A DNA stretch of 64,000 bases, taken from assembly GCF_040958095.1 (NCBI RefSeq), contig NC_091154.1:47573307-47637306 (forward strand), read 5' to 3'. Below the pieces are notes generated by a model. It saw only the letters and a list, made by a program, of their open reading frames with translations, ran no database searches and had not been told where the DNA came from. The DNA comes from Procambarus clarkii (lineage: Eukaryota; Arthropoda; Malacostraca; Decapoda; Cambaridae). Made by a program: the position numbers and the translations under genes. How positions within the stretch are numbered: the first letter of the stretch is position 1; the number at the start of each line of letters is the position of its first letter. Positions 1-11,955 of the stretch are shown one piece after another.

Positions 1-1655
1 AATCCCTTAAATCCTCTTTGACTATTGGAGCCATCTATAGATTTCCCAATACTAACATAGCTTCTTTCTCAGACAACCTAAGGAATCTTATTATAAACAA
101 CAATCTCAACAAAAACCACATCATTCTGGGAGGAGATTTTAATATTGACCTGGTCGACAAAATTGCTCTCAAGTTGACTATTTCCTTAACAGCATGAACT
201 CCTGTATGCTAATCCCCACAATCACCAAACCCACCCGAGTCACTCAAACATCAGCCACTACCTTGGATCACATATGGACAAACATAACAGCTCCCCTTGT
301 ATCTGGTATAATCTACGACAGAACAACTGACCACTAACCTACCTTTCTCATAGCGAACATGGACATAACACCACCAAAAAGCAAGAAACTTTCATTTAGG
401 CTACACAGTGAATCAGCTTTAGGCAATCTTACAGATGCACTTCACAATATTAACTGGGATTCTGAATTCAATAATACCCATGATATAAATTCATTAGCTA
501 ACCTCTTCCTCTCCAAAAACTCTAAGCCTCAACAACGTTCATTGTCCCCTTCTTACCAAGCAAGTAACTGACAAAAGATTAAACAATCCATGGCTCAAAA
601 GTGGCATTCTCAACTCATTCAACAAGAAACATGAATATGAAAAGAAACTTAGGATTGGCCTAGTTTCAAAGGAAGTAGCTAAAAGGTACTCATCAATGCT
701 TACCAGTATCATAAGAAAGGCAAAACTTGCATATTATGTGAATAGATTCAATGAAGCAAAAGGCAACATGAAAAGCACTTGGAAAACAATCTCTAGTATC
801 CTAGGCACTAAACAACACTCACATAACCAAATAAAACTCTACAAGGATGGGGATATACCGTCAACTGATTTAGAAATGGCAAATGAATTTAATAGTTTCT
901 TTTCATCGGTTGGTGCTAATCTTGCCAGTAAAATCCCACAGACTCAGACACATATCAACACATATCTCTCAGGCAGCTATCCAAACTCTCTTCTCCTTTC
1001 ACCAATCAGCCCGGCAGATGTTGTGTCCATCATACACTCTCTAAAAACCAAGGCAGGGAACACCAGTGAAATTCCGTCCATTGTGTACAAGAGAGCCTCC
1101 CATGCCCTTGCCCCACCCATAGCACTACTGTTCAACAAATCTATAGTGTCACACCTTACCTCATATCCTCAAAAAAGCAAGAGTAACGCCAGTCCATAAA
1201 GGAGGCAATCCGGCGGACATAAACAATTATAGACCAATATCAAATCTACCCATTCTATCAAAAGTATTTGAAAAAATTATTTACAAACAGCTCTATTCCT
1301 ACCTCGTAAAATTCGACATACTCAGCCCCTGCCAGTTTGGCTTCCGGTCCCAAATGAGCACCAACGATGCAATCATTAGTCTCCTTGACGTTATCTACTC
1401 AGCCCTTGACAAAAATGAGTTTCCGATTGGACTCTTCATTGACCTAAGAAAAGCCTTTGATACCGTTAATCACAACTACCTCTTACTTAAACTCCAGCAT
1501 TATGGAATCCGAGGCCTTGCCCTTGACTACATCCGATCCTATCTTAGTGACAGACACCAATATGTAACCATCAATGATACAACTTCTTCCACTCTACCAA
1601 TTACCGTTGGAGTGCCACAGGGCAGTATCTTAGGACCTCTTCTATTTCTTATATC
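1..1655 (+). mobile_element. LINE A1, copy 1, 5' part (endonuclease end and RT first half)
   Basis: Non-LTR retrotransposon fragment, CR1/L2-like. Translation near 115-165 gives HIILGGDFNIDLVD, the GDFN motif of an APE-type endonuclease; near 262-335 come LDHIWTN and the TTDH motif with the catalytic His, followed by a stop. A linker (359-571, 696-1199) leads into reverse transcriptase: NNYRPIS near 1225, FIDLRKAFDTV (block A) near 1435 and VGVPQGSILGPLLFLI near 1606. The frame shifts around 550 and 1145-1190, so the copy is dead. It stops abruptly in the palm domain, where LINE B is inserted, and resumes at about 3850 with the catalytic block. The start lies outside the window. Clade assignment is by motif style only. 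Confidence 0.85.
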
Positions 1656-1692
1656 TGGTTGATACCTGGTTGATGGGGTTCTGGGAGTTCTT

Positions 1693-2520
1693 CTACTCCC
1701 CAAGCCCGGCCCGAGGCCAGGCTCGACTTGTGAGAGTTTGGTCCACCAGGCTGTTGCTTGGAGCGGCCCGCAGGCCCACATACCCACCACAGCCTGGTTG
1801 GTCAGGCACTCCTTGGAGGAATAAATCTAGTTTCCTCTTGAAAATGTCCACGGTTGTTCCGGCAATATTTCTTATGCTTGCTGGGAGGATGTTGAACAAC
1901 CGCGGACCTCTGATGTTTATACAGTGTTCTCTGATTGTGCCTATGGCACCTCTGCTCTTCACTGGTTCTATTCTACATTTTCTTCCATGTCGTTCACTCC
2001 AGTACGTTGTTATTTTACTGTGTAGATTTGGTACTTGGCCCTCCAGTATCTTCCAGGTGTATATTATTTGATATCTCTCTCGTCTTCTTTCTAGTGAGTA
2101 CATTTGGAGGGCTTTGAGACGATCCCAATAATTTAGGTGCTTTATTGCGTCTATGCGTGCCGTATATGTTCTCTGTATTCCCTCTATTTCAGCAATCTCT
2201 CCTGCTCTGAAGGGGGAAGTGAGTACTGAGCAGTACTCAAGACGGGACAACACAAGTGACTTGAAGAGTACAACCATTGTGATGGGATCCCTGGATTTGA
2301 AAGTTCTCGTAATCCATCCTATCATTTTTCTGGCTGTCGCAATATTTGCTTGGTTATGCTCCTTAAACGTTAGGTCGTCAGACATTATTATTCCCAAATC
2401 CTTTACATGCTGTTTTCCTACTATGGGTACATTTGATTGTGTTTTGTACTCTGTATTATGTTTAAGGTCCTCATTTTTACCGTACCTGAGTACCTGGAAT
2501 TTATCACTGTTAAACATCAT
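1693..2520 (-). pseudogene. LINE B RT thumb and C-terminal region
   Basis: This is the downstream half of LINE B after its internal deletion. It opens with MMFNSDKFQVLRYG, the segment that follows the catalytic block in this LINE type. Next come VKDLGIIMSDDLTF, SRLEYCSVLTSPF and LERRRERYQIIYTWKILEG, and the conserved end GPRLFNILPASIRN. The last 40 or so residues read into the 3' tail (PDQPGCGGYVG). It overlaps the upstream open frame by four bases in a different frame, as expected for a deletion whose length is not a multiple of three. Confidence 0.85.
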
Positions 2521-3848
2521 GTTATTTTCTGATGCCCAGTCGAAAACTTTATCACGCCATGGTCACATTTATCGAAAGCCTTTGCGAAGTCCGTGTATAT
2601 CACATCAGCATTCTGTTTCTCTTCTAATGCCTCAGTGACTTTGTCGTAGTGCTCAAGTAGCTGTGAGAGGCACGATCTTCCCGCTCGAAATCCATGTTGG
2701 CCTGGGTTGTGAAGGTCATAGGTCTCCATGAAATTTGTGACCTGACTCCTAATCACTCTCTCAAATACTTTTATGATGTGCGATGTTAGTGCAACTGGTC
2801 TATAATTTTTTGCCAATGCTTTGCTCCCTCCCTTGTGTAGAGGGGCTATGTCTGCTACTTTAAGTGCATCTGGTATCTCCCCCGTGTCCAAGCTCTTCCT
2901 CCACACTATACTGAGTGCCTGTGCTACCGGCACTTTGCATTTCTTTATAAATATTGAATTCCATGAGTCTGGACCTGGGGCCGAGTGCATGGGCATGTTT
3001 TCAATGTCTTTTTCAAAATTTAGTGCGCTCGTGTTTATATCAGTTATATTTACAGGGGTTTGAATATCCCGCATAAAGAAATTGTCTGGATCTTCCACCT
3101 TCATGTTGTTTATTGGAGTGCTAAACATGTCCTCATACTGCTTTTTTAGGATTTCACTAATTTCTTTGTCATCCTCCGTGTATGAACCTTCACTTGTACG
3201 AATAGGTCCAATACTGGCAGTGGTTTTTGCTTTTGATTTCGCATATGAGAAGAAATATTTTGGATTTTTCTTTATTTCCTGAATTGCTTTCTGTTCTAAC
3301 TGCCTTTCTTCAGTTTCATATGAGTGTTTCAATTTCCGCTCGATTTCTTCAATCTCCCTATTTAAATTGTTCCTTCTTTGACGGGAAATTCGTGTCTGCA
3401 TAAGCAGTTCCGTTATTTTTTTTCTGCGTTTATAGTGTCGCCTGCGTTCTCTTTCTACGTTAGATCTCTTTCTGGCTTTCCTCAAAGGAACATGTTTCAG
3501 ACAGACTTGATACGCTTCTGAAGTCAGTTTTTCTATTCCTTCTGTAGGACTTGTATTATTTAGAACAGTTCCCCATGGAATGTTTGTAAGTTCCCTGTTT
3601 ATTATCTCCCAGTCTATCCTTTTATTATTAAAATTGAATTTACTGAATAGCCCCTCTCGCTTTATCAACGTTTTAGGTCTATTCTGAGTATTGATGGTCG
3701 TTTGCACTTCAATGAGTTTGTGATCTGAGTATGTGGTATCTGATATCGTAATGTCTCTGATAATGTCTTCATTGTTCGTAAAGACCAGATCTAGAATATT
3801 TTCATTTCTCGTTGGCTCCGATATCTGCTGATTGAGTCTGCCCAACAT
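2517..3848 (-). pseudogene. LINE B endonuclease end and RT fingers (443 codons)
   Basis: The open frame holds the last part of the endonuclease (residues 1-50), a basic linker with RRHYKRRKK (about 130-145), then reverse transcriptase: PLHKGGSKALAKNYRPVAL (about 340-360), QHGFRAGRSCLSQLLEHYDK (about 385-405) and block A, YTDFAKAFDKCDHGV (about 420-435). Right after block A the sequence jumps to a region normally about 70-80 codons downstream. The GVPQG and xADD blocks are absent. This frame ends a few codons later, and the downstream part continues in another frame. The copy cannot make an active RT. Confidence 0.85.
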
Positions 3849-3849
3849 A

Positions 3850-5198
3850 TATATAAACGATCTGCATATATATAAACGATCTGCCTAATGTCTCTAATAT
3901 TCTCAAACCTATATTGTTTGCTGACGATACTACCCTTATCTATTCAAACCTCAACCCATATACACTAAATAATGTTGTGAATAATGAATTAAAAAAAGTC
4001 CACTTATGGATGTCAACGAACAAACTAACATTAAACATCGAAAAGACTTACTACATCTTATTTGGAAGCAAATCATCAAATGCAATTCAGCTACAGATAG
4101 ACAACATTAACATCAGTAATAAAAATGATGGCAAGTTTCTTGGCCTATTCCTAGACAAGGGACTCAACTTCAGCACCTACATTCAACACATAACTAAGAA
4201 AGTCTCTAAGACAGTTGGTATACTCTCCAAAATCAGATATTATGTTCATAACTCTGCTCTCCTCTCACTATATTATGCACTAATCTACCCCTAATATTAT
4301 AGTGCATATTATGCACTAATCTTAATTATGGTATCTGTGTATGGGGGTCTACCACTGCAAACCACCTTAAGCCCATCATCACGCAGCAAATATCTGCTAT
4401 CAGAATAATAACTAACTCTGCTTTCAGACAACACTAACCTCCCTTGTTTAAATCCCTAAACTTGCTAAATATTAACTCCCTCCACACATTCTCTTGTGTC
4501 AACTATATTTACAAAACCCTGTTCTTAAATGCAAACCATGCTCTGAAACTCTCCCTGGACAGATGTAATAGGACCCATTATCACCACACCAGAAATAAAT
4601 ATCTCTTTGATATCCCCAGGGTCAAACTTAATCTGTGTAAACACTCTATGCAAATTAAGGGACCTATAGTCTATGGAACTCACTCCCTAGTGAATTGAAA
4701 AACTGTAAAACTTTTGCCTTATTTAAAAGCAGAACCAAAAAAGCACCTAATTTCATCTTCTTAGTTTCCTACACTGAGCTTTAAATTTGCTCTGTATCTA
4801 GTGTTACCCAATCTCCTAATTTTTATGTAGTATCAAACAACCTTATCATTGTGTTCATTGCTGTTTTCTTTTATGTGCTAGCCATATGTTGTATTGTGAC
4901 TACCAATTTTAGTCAACTATACCATTCAAGCTGTCATTGCAATCAATCTTAGCTACCTATGTGCTTTAATATACTGTACCTACAATTTTCTCTCATCTTT
5001 TTTTTCATTCCATGTAATTGTTATCATTTTTTTTGTCTATAAATTTTGCAAGTATTTACCTACTTAAAATTTTCTTAGATTAAGGACCTGCCCGAAACGC
5101 TGCGCATACTAGTGGCTTTACAAGACTGTAATTACCATATTATGTATCCTCACATTCCCAATGTACCTTCTTGTATATGCATAAATAAATAAATAAAT
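3850..5198 (+). mobile_element. LINE A1, copy 1, 3' part with tail
   Basis: Continuation of the LINE A1 interrupted at 1655. The reading resumes with INDL and the intact catalytic FADD (in LFADDTTLIYS, near 3910), then NKLTLNIEKTYYILFGSK, GKFLGLFLDKGLNFS and KVSKTVGILSKIRYY, broken near 4290 by a short repeat and frame change. A second open segment (4444-4698) carries the C-terminal RNKYLFDIPRVKLN. The 3' untranslated part holds CCTGCCCGAAACGCTGCGCA at about 5088, a motif shared with LINE A2 and a SINE in this window. The end is a (AAATA)n-type tail at 5180-5198. No RNase H domain is seen. Confidence 0.85.
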
Positions 5199-5203
5199 AG
5201 ACA

Positions 5204-7480
5204 AACATCAACATGGGTTCTGGACAGGGAAATCGTTCCTAACAAACTTTCTGGAATTCTATGATAAAATAACGAGGATAAGACAGGACAGAGATGGTTG
5301 GGCAGACTGCATATTTCTGGACTGCCAAAAAGCCTTTGATACAGTACCGCACATGAGACTGCTGTTCAAGCTCGAAAGGCAGGCGGGGGTGGGGGGAAAG
5401 GTCCTAGCATGGATAAGGAACTACCTAACAGGAAGGAGCCAAAGAGTTACGGTAAGGGGCGAGAAGTCGGACTGGCGAACAGTAACAAGTGGAGTACCAC
5501 AAGGATCGGTGCTGGGACCAATTCTATTTCTTGTATATTTTACATGTTTACAGGCGTAGAGTCCTACATGTCGATGTTTGCGGATGACGCAAAGTTGATG
5601 AGAAGAGTTGTGACAGATGAGGATTGCAAGATCCTCCAAGAGGACCTGAACAGGTTGCAGAGATGGTCAGAGAAATGGCTACTGGAATTCAACACGAGCA
5701 AATGTAAAGTTATGGAAATGGGACTAGGAGATAGGAGACCAAAGGGACAGTACACAATGAAGGGGAACAGCCTACCTGTGACGACGCACGAAAGAGACCT
5801 GGGTGTGGACGTAACACTGTTACGGCCCTCTCGGGACGCAACGGGGTTCTTACTCTGATGTTGATAGAGGAAGTTGTATCCGACCCCAAACCAGTAGAGG
5901 CTTTCAAGGGATGCGATCCGTGACGCAAGTAACTTAAAGGGTGAAGGGAAAGAAAGTTAAGAACTTAATATAATATAATGTCTGCCACCAATAAATAATA
6001 TATAAAAAGGTTACACAGGGGGAGGGGTATTAACACTATACAAGGGGATTGACACTGTAGTCTTCTGCTGAAGACTATGGATCCTCGATCTTGGTGCTGA
6101 TTCCTCGGTGCTTCTTCGTGGCCTCACAACGAATTCTTCTGAGACGTCGAGCCTACCCTGGCCACAGATCAGCCAAAACACAGGTCCACTGGGGGCACCG
6201 CCATGGAGGCCGTCAACCACAAATCCAGCCGGTCTGCTGGCAGGTTCCGGACCCACAACGCTGGTCAGGCCACTCCACGGACGATATAAGGGGAACGCCC
6301 TGGACAGAAGCCTCGTGTGACACCGCAAGTCACTCTCCCGTCCTCAATACCCCAGTGGACGATCGTCTCCAACAGTCGGTCCCGGGTAATCCTTTCACTG
6401 CCACTCCACTGGCAGGCTAACACACCACAGTGTTCTTCCGGGGGGACGACTTCACAACTGCTGCAGCAAAGCTCAAGGTTCGGAGACGGCTGCCTCGGGT
6501 AGACTGACCCAACTCCCATTACAGCAGTCCCAGGTCGACTCTGTAAGCAGACACGTCATCAATAACTGGGACACTAAAACACCTCACTTACAGGCTCAGA
6601 CACAAACGCCCGACACATCCACTTCATAGATGGCGTTGTAGTCTGAGCACCACCTCACCAGAGGTCAGCAGCGGCTGTGTGGAGCGCTGAACAGGACTAG
6701 AAACTGGCCCTTGTGGCCAGTATTCGCCGTTCTCACCAGGTGTCGTCGTCCGTTTGGCGGGGGTTTCGGGAGCTGACCCACAGATGGCGCGGTCGTTACT
6801 GCTCCGTGCTCGGACGCTGGATCCGGGTTCGTAACAAACACCTAATCTATCTCCTGAGGCACATATAAATAGGATAACGACAGCAGCGTACTCTACACTT
6901 GCAAAAGTTAGAACATCATTCAGAAACCTAAGTAAGGAGGCATTTAGGGCGCTTTACACTGCCTACGTGAGGCCAGTCTTAGAGTATGCCGCCTCATCAT
7001 GGAGTCCCCATCTGAAGAAGCATATAATGAAACTGGAAAAGGTTCAGAGGTTTGCAACGAGACTCGTCCCAGAGCTACGAGGGATGGGGTATGGGGAGCG
7101 CCTGAGGGAACTGTGCCTTACGACACTAGAAAGAAGAAGGGAGAGGGGGGACATGATAGGAACGTATAAAATACTCAGAGGGATTGACAAAGTGGACATA
7201 AACGAAATGTTCACACGGAATAGTAACAGAACGAGGGGACATGGATGGAAGCTTGAAACTCAGATGAGTCACAGAGATGTTAGGAAGTTTTCTTTTAGCG
7301 TGAGAGTAGTGGGAAAATGGAATACACATTTCAGGAACAGGTTGTGGAAGCAAATACTATTCATAATTTTAAAACCAGGTATGATAGGGAAATGGGACAG
7401 GAGTCATTGCTGTAAACAACCGATGCTCGAAAGGCGGGATCCAAGAGTCAATGCTCGATCCTGCAGACACAACTAGGTGA
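5204..7480 (+). mobile_element. LINE C, 5'-truncated, split by a solo LTR
   Basis: A third LINE type, CR1-like, that starts abruptly in RT directly after the LINE A1 tail. It reads QHGFWTGKSFLTNFLEFYDK, then IFLDCQKAFDTVPH (block A, near 5315), VTSGVPQGSVLGPILFLVYF (near 5485-5545), then after a small deletion and frame change the catalytic FADDAKLM near 5580. The frame runs to GVDV at 5810, is interrupted by the LTR, and resumes exactly in phase as TPNLSPEAHINRI at 6840. The C-terminal part (6967-7476) has RPVLEYAASSWSPHLKK and LERRRERGDMIGTYKILRG. The 3' end, CTAGGTGAGTACA near 7472, runs straight into (CA)n and then (TA)n. Confidence 0.85.
5818..6836 (+). mobile_element. Solo LTR fossil (LTR retrotransposon), copy 1
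   Basis: A 1019-bp block starting TGTTACGGCC and ending TTCGTAACA, so it has TG...CA ends and a 7-bp terminal inversion. It is flanked by the 5-bp duplication AACAC (5813-5817 and 6837-6841). A TATATAAAAAG box lies near 5999, which suggests plus orientation. No coding region is recognised, so it is read as a solo LTR left by recombination. Ty3/gypsy and BEL/Pao elements both use 5-bp duplications, so the family stays open. A related copy lies at 16863-17895. The clean target duplication suggests a fairly young insertion, later than LINE C. Confidence 0.85.
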
Positions 7481-7485
7481 GTACA

Positions 7486-8323
<838 letters not shown>

Positions 8324-8352
8324 GTTAATCTTCACTTGTGGTTTATGCAAGT

Positions 8353-8359
8353 ATATATA

Positions 8360-8440
<81 letters not shown>

Positions 8441-8457
8441 TTATATATATATATATA
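8353..8457. repeat. (TA)n microsatellite
   Basis: About 105 bp of TA with a few TTTA interruptions, joining the inverted repeat to the MITE. Confidence 0.95.
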
Positions 8458-8849
8458 TGTCGTACCTAGTAGCCAGAACGCACTTCTCAGCCTACTATGC
8501 AATTTCCGATTTGCCTAATAAGCCAAGTTTTACTGAATTAATATATTTTCTCTAATTTTTTTCTTATGAAATGATAAAGCTACCCATTTCATTATGTATG
8601 AGGTCAATTTTTTGTAATTGGAGTTAAAATTAACGTAGATATATGACCGAACCTAACCAACCCTACCTAACCTAACCTAACCTAACCTATCTTTATAGGT
8701 TAGGTTAGGTTAGGTAGCCGAAAAAGTTAGGTTAGGTTAGGTTAGGTAGGTTATGTAGTCGAAAAAACATTATTTCATGAAAACTTGGCTTATTAGGCAA
8801 ATCGGGCCTTGCATAGTAGGCTGAGAAGTGCGTTCTGGCTACTAGGTAC

Positions 8850-8853
<4 letters not shown>
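8458..8853. mobile_element. Palindromic MITE with TTAGG core, copy 1
   Basis: Element of 396 bp. It starts TGTCGTACCTAGTAGCCAG and ends with the inverse (GGCTACTAGGTACGACA). The terminal inverted repeats extend 60-90 bp (CAGCCTACTATGC, GATTTGCCTAATAAGCCAAG). The middle holds CCTAA pentamers followed by inverted TTAGG pentamers (8657-8755), so the whole unit can fold on itself. There is no open frame that could be a transposase. It sits in (TA)n on both sides, compatible with a TA target. Further copies lie at 39094, 39525 and 46809. Confidence 0.8.

Positions 8854-8921
<68 letters not shown>
8854..8921. repeat. (TA)n microsatellite
   Basis: About 68 bp of TA between the MITE and the 260-bp tandem repeat. 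Confidence 0.95.
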
Positions 8922-8923
<2 letters not shown>

Positions 8924-8925
8924 CA

Positions 8926-10305
8926 CGAATGAAAACTCACACCCCAGAAGTGACTCGAACCCATACTCCCAGAAGCAACGCAACTGGTAACTACAGGGCG
9001 CCTTAATCCGCTTGACCATCACGGCCGTCAAAAGGAAGTGATAGCCGAGGCTATTTGAGCCACTTCCCCGACGGCAACTCGGATGGTAATCTTGGGCATA
9101 GCATTTCACCAAATCACCTCATTCTTTGGGGCACACGTGAGGAACACAAATGCGAACAAGCCTGAATGGTCCCCAGGACTATATGCGAATGAAAACTCAC
9201 ACCCCAGAAGTGACTCGAACCCATACTCCCAGAAGCAACGCAACTGGTAACTACAGGGCGCCTTAATCCGCTTGACCATCACGGCCGTCAAAAGGAAGTG
9301 ATAGCCGAGGCTATTTGAGCCACTTCCCCGACGGCAACTCGGATGGTAATCTTGGGCATAGCATTTCACCAAATCACCTCATTCTTTGGGGCACACGTGA
9401 GGAACACAAATGCGAACAAGCCTGAATGGTCCCCAGGACTATATGCGGATGAAAACTCACACCCCAGAAGTGACTCGAACCCATACTCCCAGAAGCAACG
9501 CAACTGGTAACTACAGGGCGCCTTAATCTGCTTGACCATCACGGCCGTCAAAAGGAAGTGATAGCCGAGGCTATTTGAGCCACTTCCCCGACGGCAACTC
9601 GGATGGTAATCTTGGGCATAGCATTTCACCAAATCACCTCATTCTTTGGGGCACACGTGAGGAACACAAATGCGAACAAGCCTGAATGGTCCCCAGGACT
9701 ATATGCGAATGAAAACTCACACCCCAGAAGTGACTCGAACCCATACTCCCAGAAGCAACGCAACTGGTAACTACAGGGCGCCTTAATCCGCTTGACCATC
9801 ACGGCCGTCAAAAGGAAGTGATAGCCGAGGCTATTTGAGCCACTTCCCCGACGGCAACTCGGATGGTAATCTTGGGCATAGCATTTCACCAAATCACCTC
9901 ATTCTTTGGGGCACACGTGAGGAACACAAATGCGAACAAGCCTGAATGGTCCCCAGGACTATATGCGAATGAAAACTCACACCCCAGAAGTGACTCGAAC
10001 CCATACTCCCAGAAGCAACGCAACTGGTAACTACAGGGCGCCTTAATCCGCTTGACCATCACGGCCGTCAAAAGGAAGTGATAGCCGAGGCTATTTGAGC
10101 CACTTCCCCGACGGCAACTCGGATGGTAATCTTGGGCATAGCATTTCACCAAATCACCTCATTCTTTGGGGCACACGTGAGGAACACAAATGCGAACAAG
10201 CCTGAATGGTCCCCAGGACTATATGCGAATGAAAACTCACACCCCAGAAGTGACTCGAACCCATACTCCCAGAAGCAACGCAACTGGTAACTACAGGGCG
10301 CCTTA
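8926..10305 (-). repeat. 260-bp tRNA-derived tandem repeat, minus-oriented block
   Basis: About 5.3 near-identical units with an exact 260-bp period. Only a few single-base variants are visible, for example near 9446 and 9529. On the minus strand each unit contains an A box TGGTCAAGCGG and a B box GGTTCGAGTCA about 57 bp apart, as in a tRNA with a long variable arm (Leu/Ser type). The repeated 88-codon frame in each unit overlaps the next by seven bases, and the period is not a multiple of three, so it is not a gene. The near identity suggests recent amplification. Confidence 0.9.
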
Positions 10306-11320
10306 ACTACAGGGCGATTTGGTGAAATGCTATGCCCAAGATTACCATCCGAGTTGCCGTCGGGGAAGTGGCTCAAATAGCCTCGGCTATCACTTCCTTT
10401 TGACGGCCGTGATGGTCAAGCGGATTAAGGCGCCCTGTAGTTACCAGTTGCGTTGCTTCTGGGAGTATGGGTTCGAGTCACTTCTGGGGTGTGAGTTTTC
10501 ATTCGCATATAGTCCTGGGGACCATTCAGGCTTGTTCGCATTTGTGTTCCTCACGTGTGCCCCAAAGAATGAGGTGATTTGGTGAAATGCTATGCCCAAG
10601 ATTACCATCCGAGTTGCCGTCGGGGAAGTGGCTCAAATAGCCTCGGCTATCACTTCCTTTTGACGGCCGTGATGGTCAAGCGGATTAAGGCGCCCTGTAG
10701 TTACCAGTTGCGTTGCTTCTGGGAGTATGGGTTCGAGTCACTTCTGGGGTGTGAGTTTTCATTCGCATATAGTCCTGGGGACCATTCAGGCTTGTTCGCA
10801 TTTGTGTTCCTCACGTGTGCCCCAAAGAATGAGGTGATTTGGTGAAATGCTATGCCCAAGATTACCATCCGAGTTGCCGTCGGGGAAGTGGCTCAAATAG
10901 CCTCGGCTATCACTTCCTTTTGACGGCCGTGATGGTCAAGCGGATTAAGGCGCCCTGTAGTTACCAGTTGCGTTGCTTCTGGGAGTATGGGTTCGAGTCA
11001 CTTCTGGGGTGTGAGTTTTCATTCGCATATAGTCCTGGGGACCATTCAGGCTTGTTCGCATTTGTGTTCCTCACGTGTGCCCCAAAGAATGAGGTGATTT
11101 GGTGAAATGCTATGCCCAAGATTACCATCCGAGTTGCCGTCGGGGAAGTGGCTCAAATAGCCTCGGCTATCACTTCCTTTTGACGGCCGTGATGGTCAAG
11201 CGGATTAAGGCGCCCTGTAGTTACCAGTTGCGTTGCTTCTGGGAGTATGGGTTCGAGTCACTTCTGGGGTGTGAGTTTTCATTCGCATATAGTCCTGGGG
11301 ACCATTCAGGCTTGTTCGCA
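10306..11320 (+). repeat. 260-bp tRNA-derived tandem repeat, plus-oriented block
   Basis: The same 260-bp unit in the opposite direction, about 3.9 copies, starting right after an abrupt junction (CCTTAACTACAGGGCG at about 10303-10318). In the first plus unit the A box is 10413-10423 and the B box 10470-10480. The last unit breaks off in a (TACA)n-like microsatellite. The two blocks together form an inverted array of about 2.4 kb. Confidence 0.9.
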
Positions 11321-11412
11321 TATACATACACATATATACATACATAAATACATACACATATACGTATACATATATACATACACGTATACATATATACATA
11401 CACATACATATC
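11320..11412. repeat. (TACA)n/(TA)n simple repeat
   Basis: Impure ACAT/ATAC repeat bordering the 260-bp array. Confidence 0.9.
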
Positions 11413-11533
11413 TAATCACCCACACAAATACACACATCAATAATCTTTGTGTCACAAGTGACATTACAAGAGGCTCACAACAGTCACTATACAAGGCACT
11501 TTACATCTATAGTGAGTCACACAGTTACTAGTC

Positions 11534-11955
11534 TTGCTCCACACCCACCCAACTGGGCGGCAGCTTTACAGTCATGTGCTCCACACCCACACAACTGGGC
11601 GACAGCTTTACAGTCATGTGCTCCACACCCACCCAAGTGGGCGGCAGCTTTACAGTCATGTGCTCCACACCCACCCAAGTGGGCGGCAGCTTTACAGTCA
11701 TGTGCTCCACACCCACCCAACTGGGCGACAGCTTTACAGTCATGTGCTCCACACCCACCCAACTGGGCGGCAGCTTTACAGTCATGTGCTCCACACCCAC
11801 CCAACTGGGCGGCAGCTTTACAGTCATGTGCTCCACACCCACCCAACTGGGCGGCAGCTTTACAGTCATGTGCTCCACACCCACCCAACTGGGCGGCAGC
11901 TTTACAGTCATGTGCTCCCACACCCACCCAACTGGGCGGCAGCTTTACAGTCATG
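11534..11955. repeat. 42-bp minisatellite, 10 units
   Basis: Ten units of 42 bp, each starting TGCTCCACACCCACC and ending TTTACAGTCATG, with small variants (AACTGGGCGG/AAGTGGGCGG; one unit has an added C near 11915). Because 42 is a multiple of three and the unit lacks stops, frames on both strands stay open. This gives 14-residue peptide repeats with no sign of being genes. Confidence 0.95.

Larger units (their letters stand above)
1656..3848 (-). mobile_element. LINE B, 5'-truncated, inserted in LINE A1
   Basis: A second CR1-like LINE on the minus strand. Its 5' end is cut inside the endonuclease domain (ILDLVFTNNEDII, SDHKLIEV near 3720-3800). Its 3' end carries two 11-bp units of CTGGTTGATAC (read on the plus strand) at about 1657-1679. 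The flanking LINE A1 sequence continues on both sides, so B arrived later. A short ATAT target duplication is possible but not clear, because the right flank carries a 19-bp tandem duplication (about 3848-3885). Confidence 0.85.

Noticed and set aside
8926-10305. CRISPR-like array
   Set aside because: Eukaryotic sequence; 260-bp direct repeats with no unique spacers. The 27- and 30-bp arrays also have no spacers.
10413-10480. Functional tRNA gene in the 260-bp unit
   Set aside because: A and B boxes are present, but I could not form a complete cloverleaf with paired acceptor stem and a convincing anticodon arm. Tandem copies with long flanks fit a tRNA-derived repeat better.
9106-11347. Nine copies of an 88-codon frame as a tandem gene family
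   Set aside because: The frame is a by-product of the 260-bp satellite, whose period is not a multiple of three. The unit is explained by tRNA-like boxes, and the peptide has no known motif.
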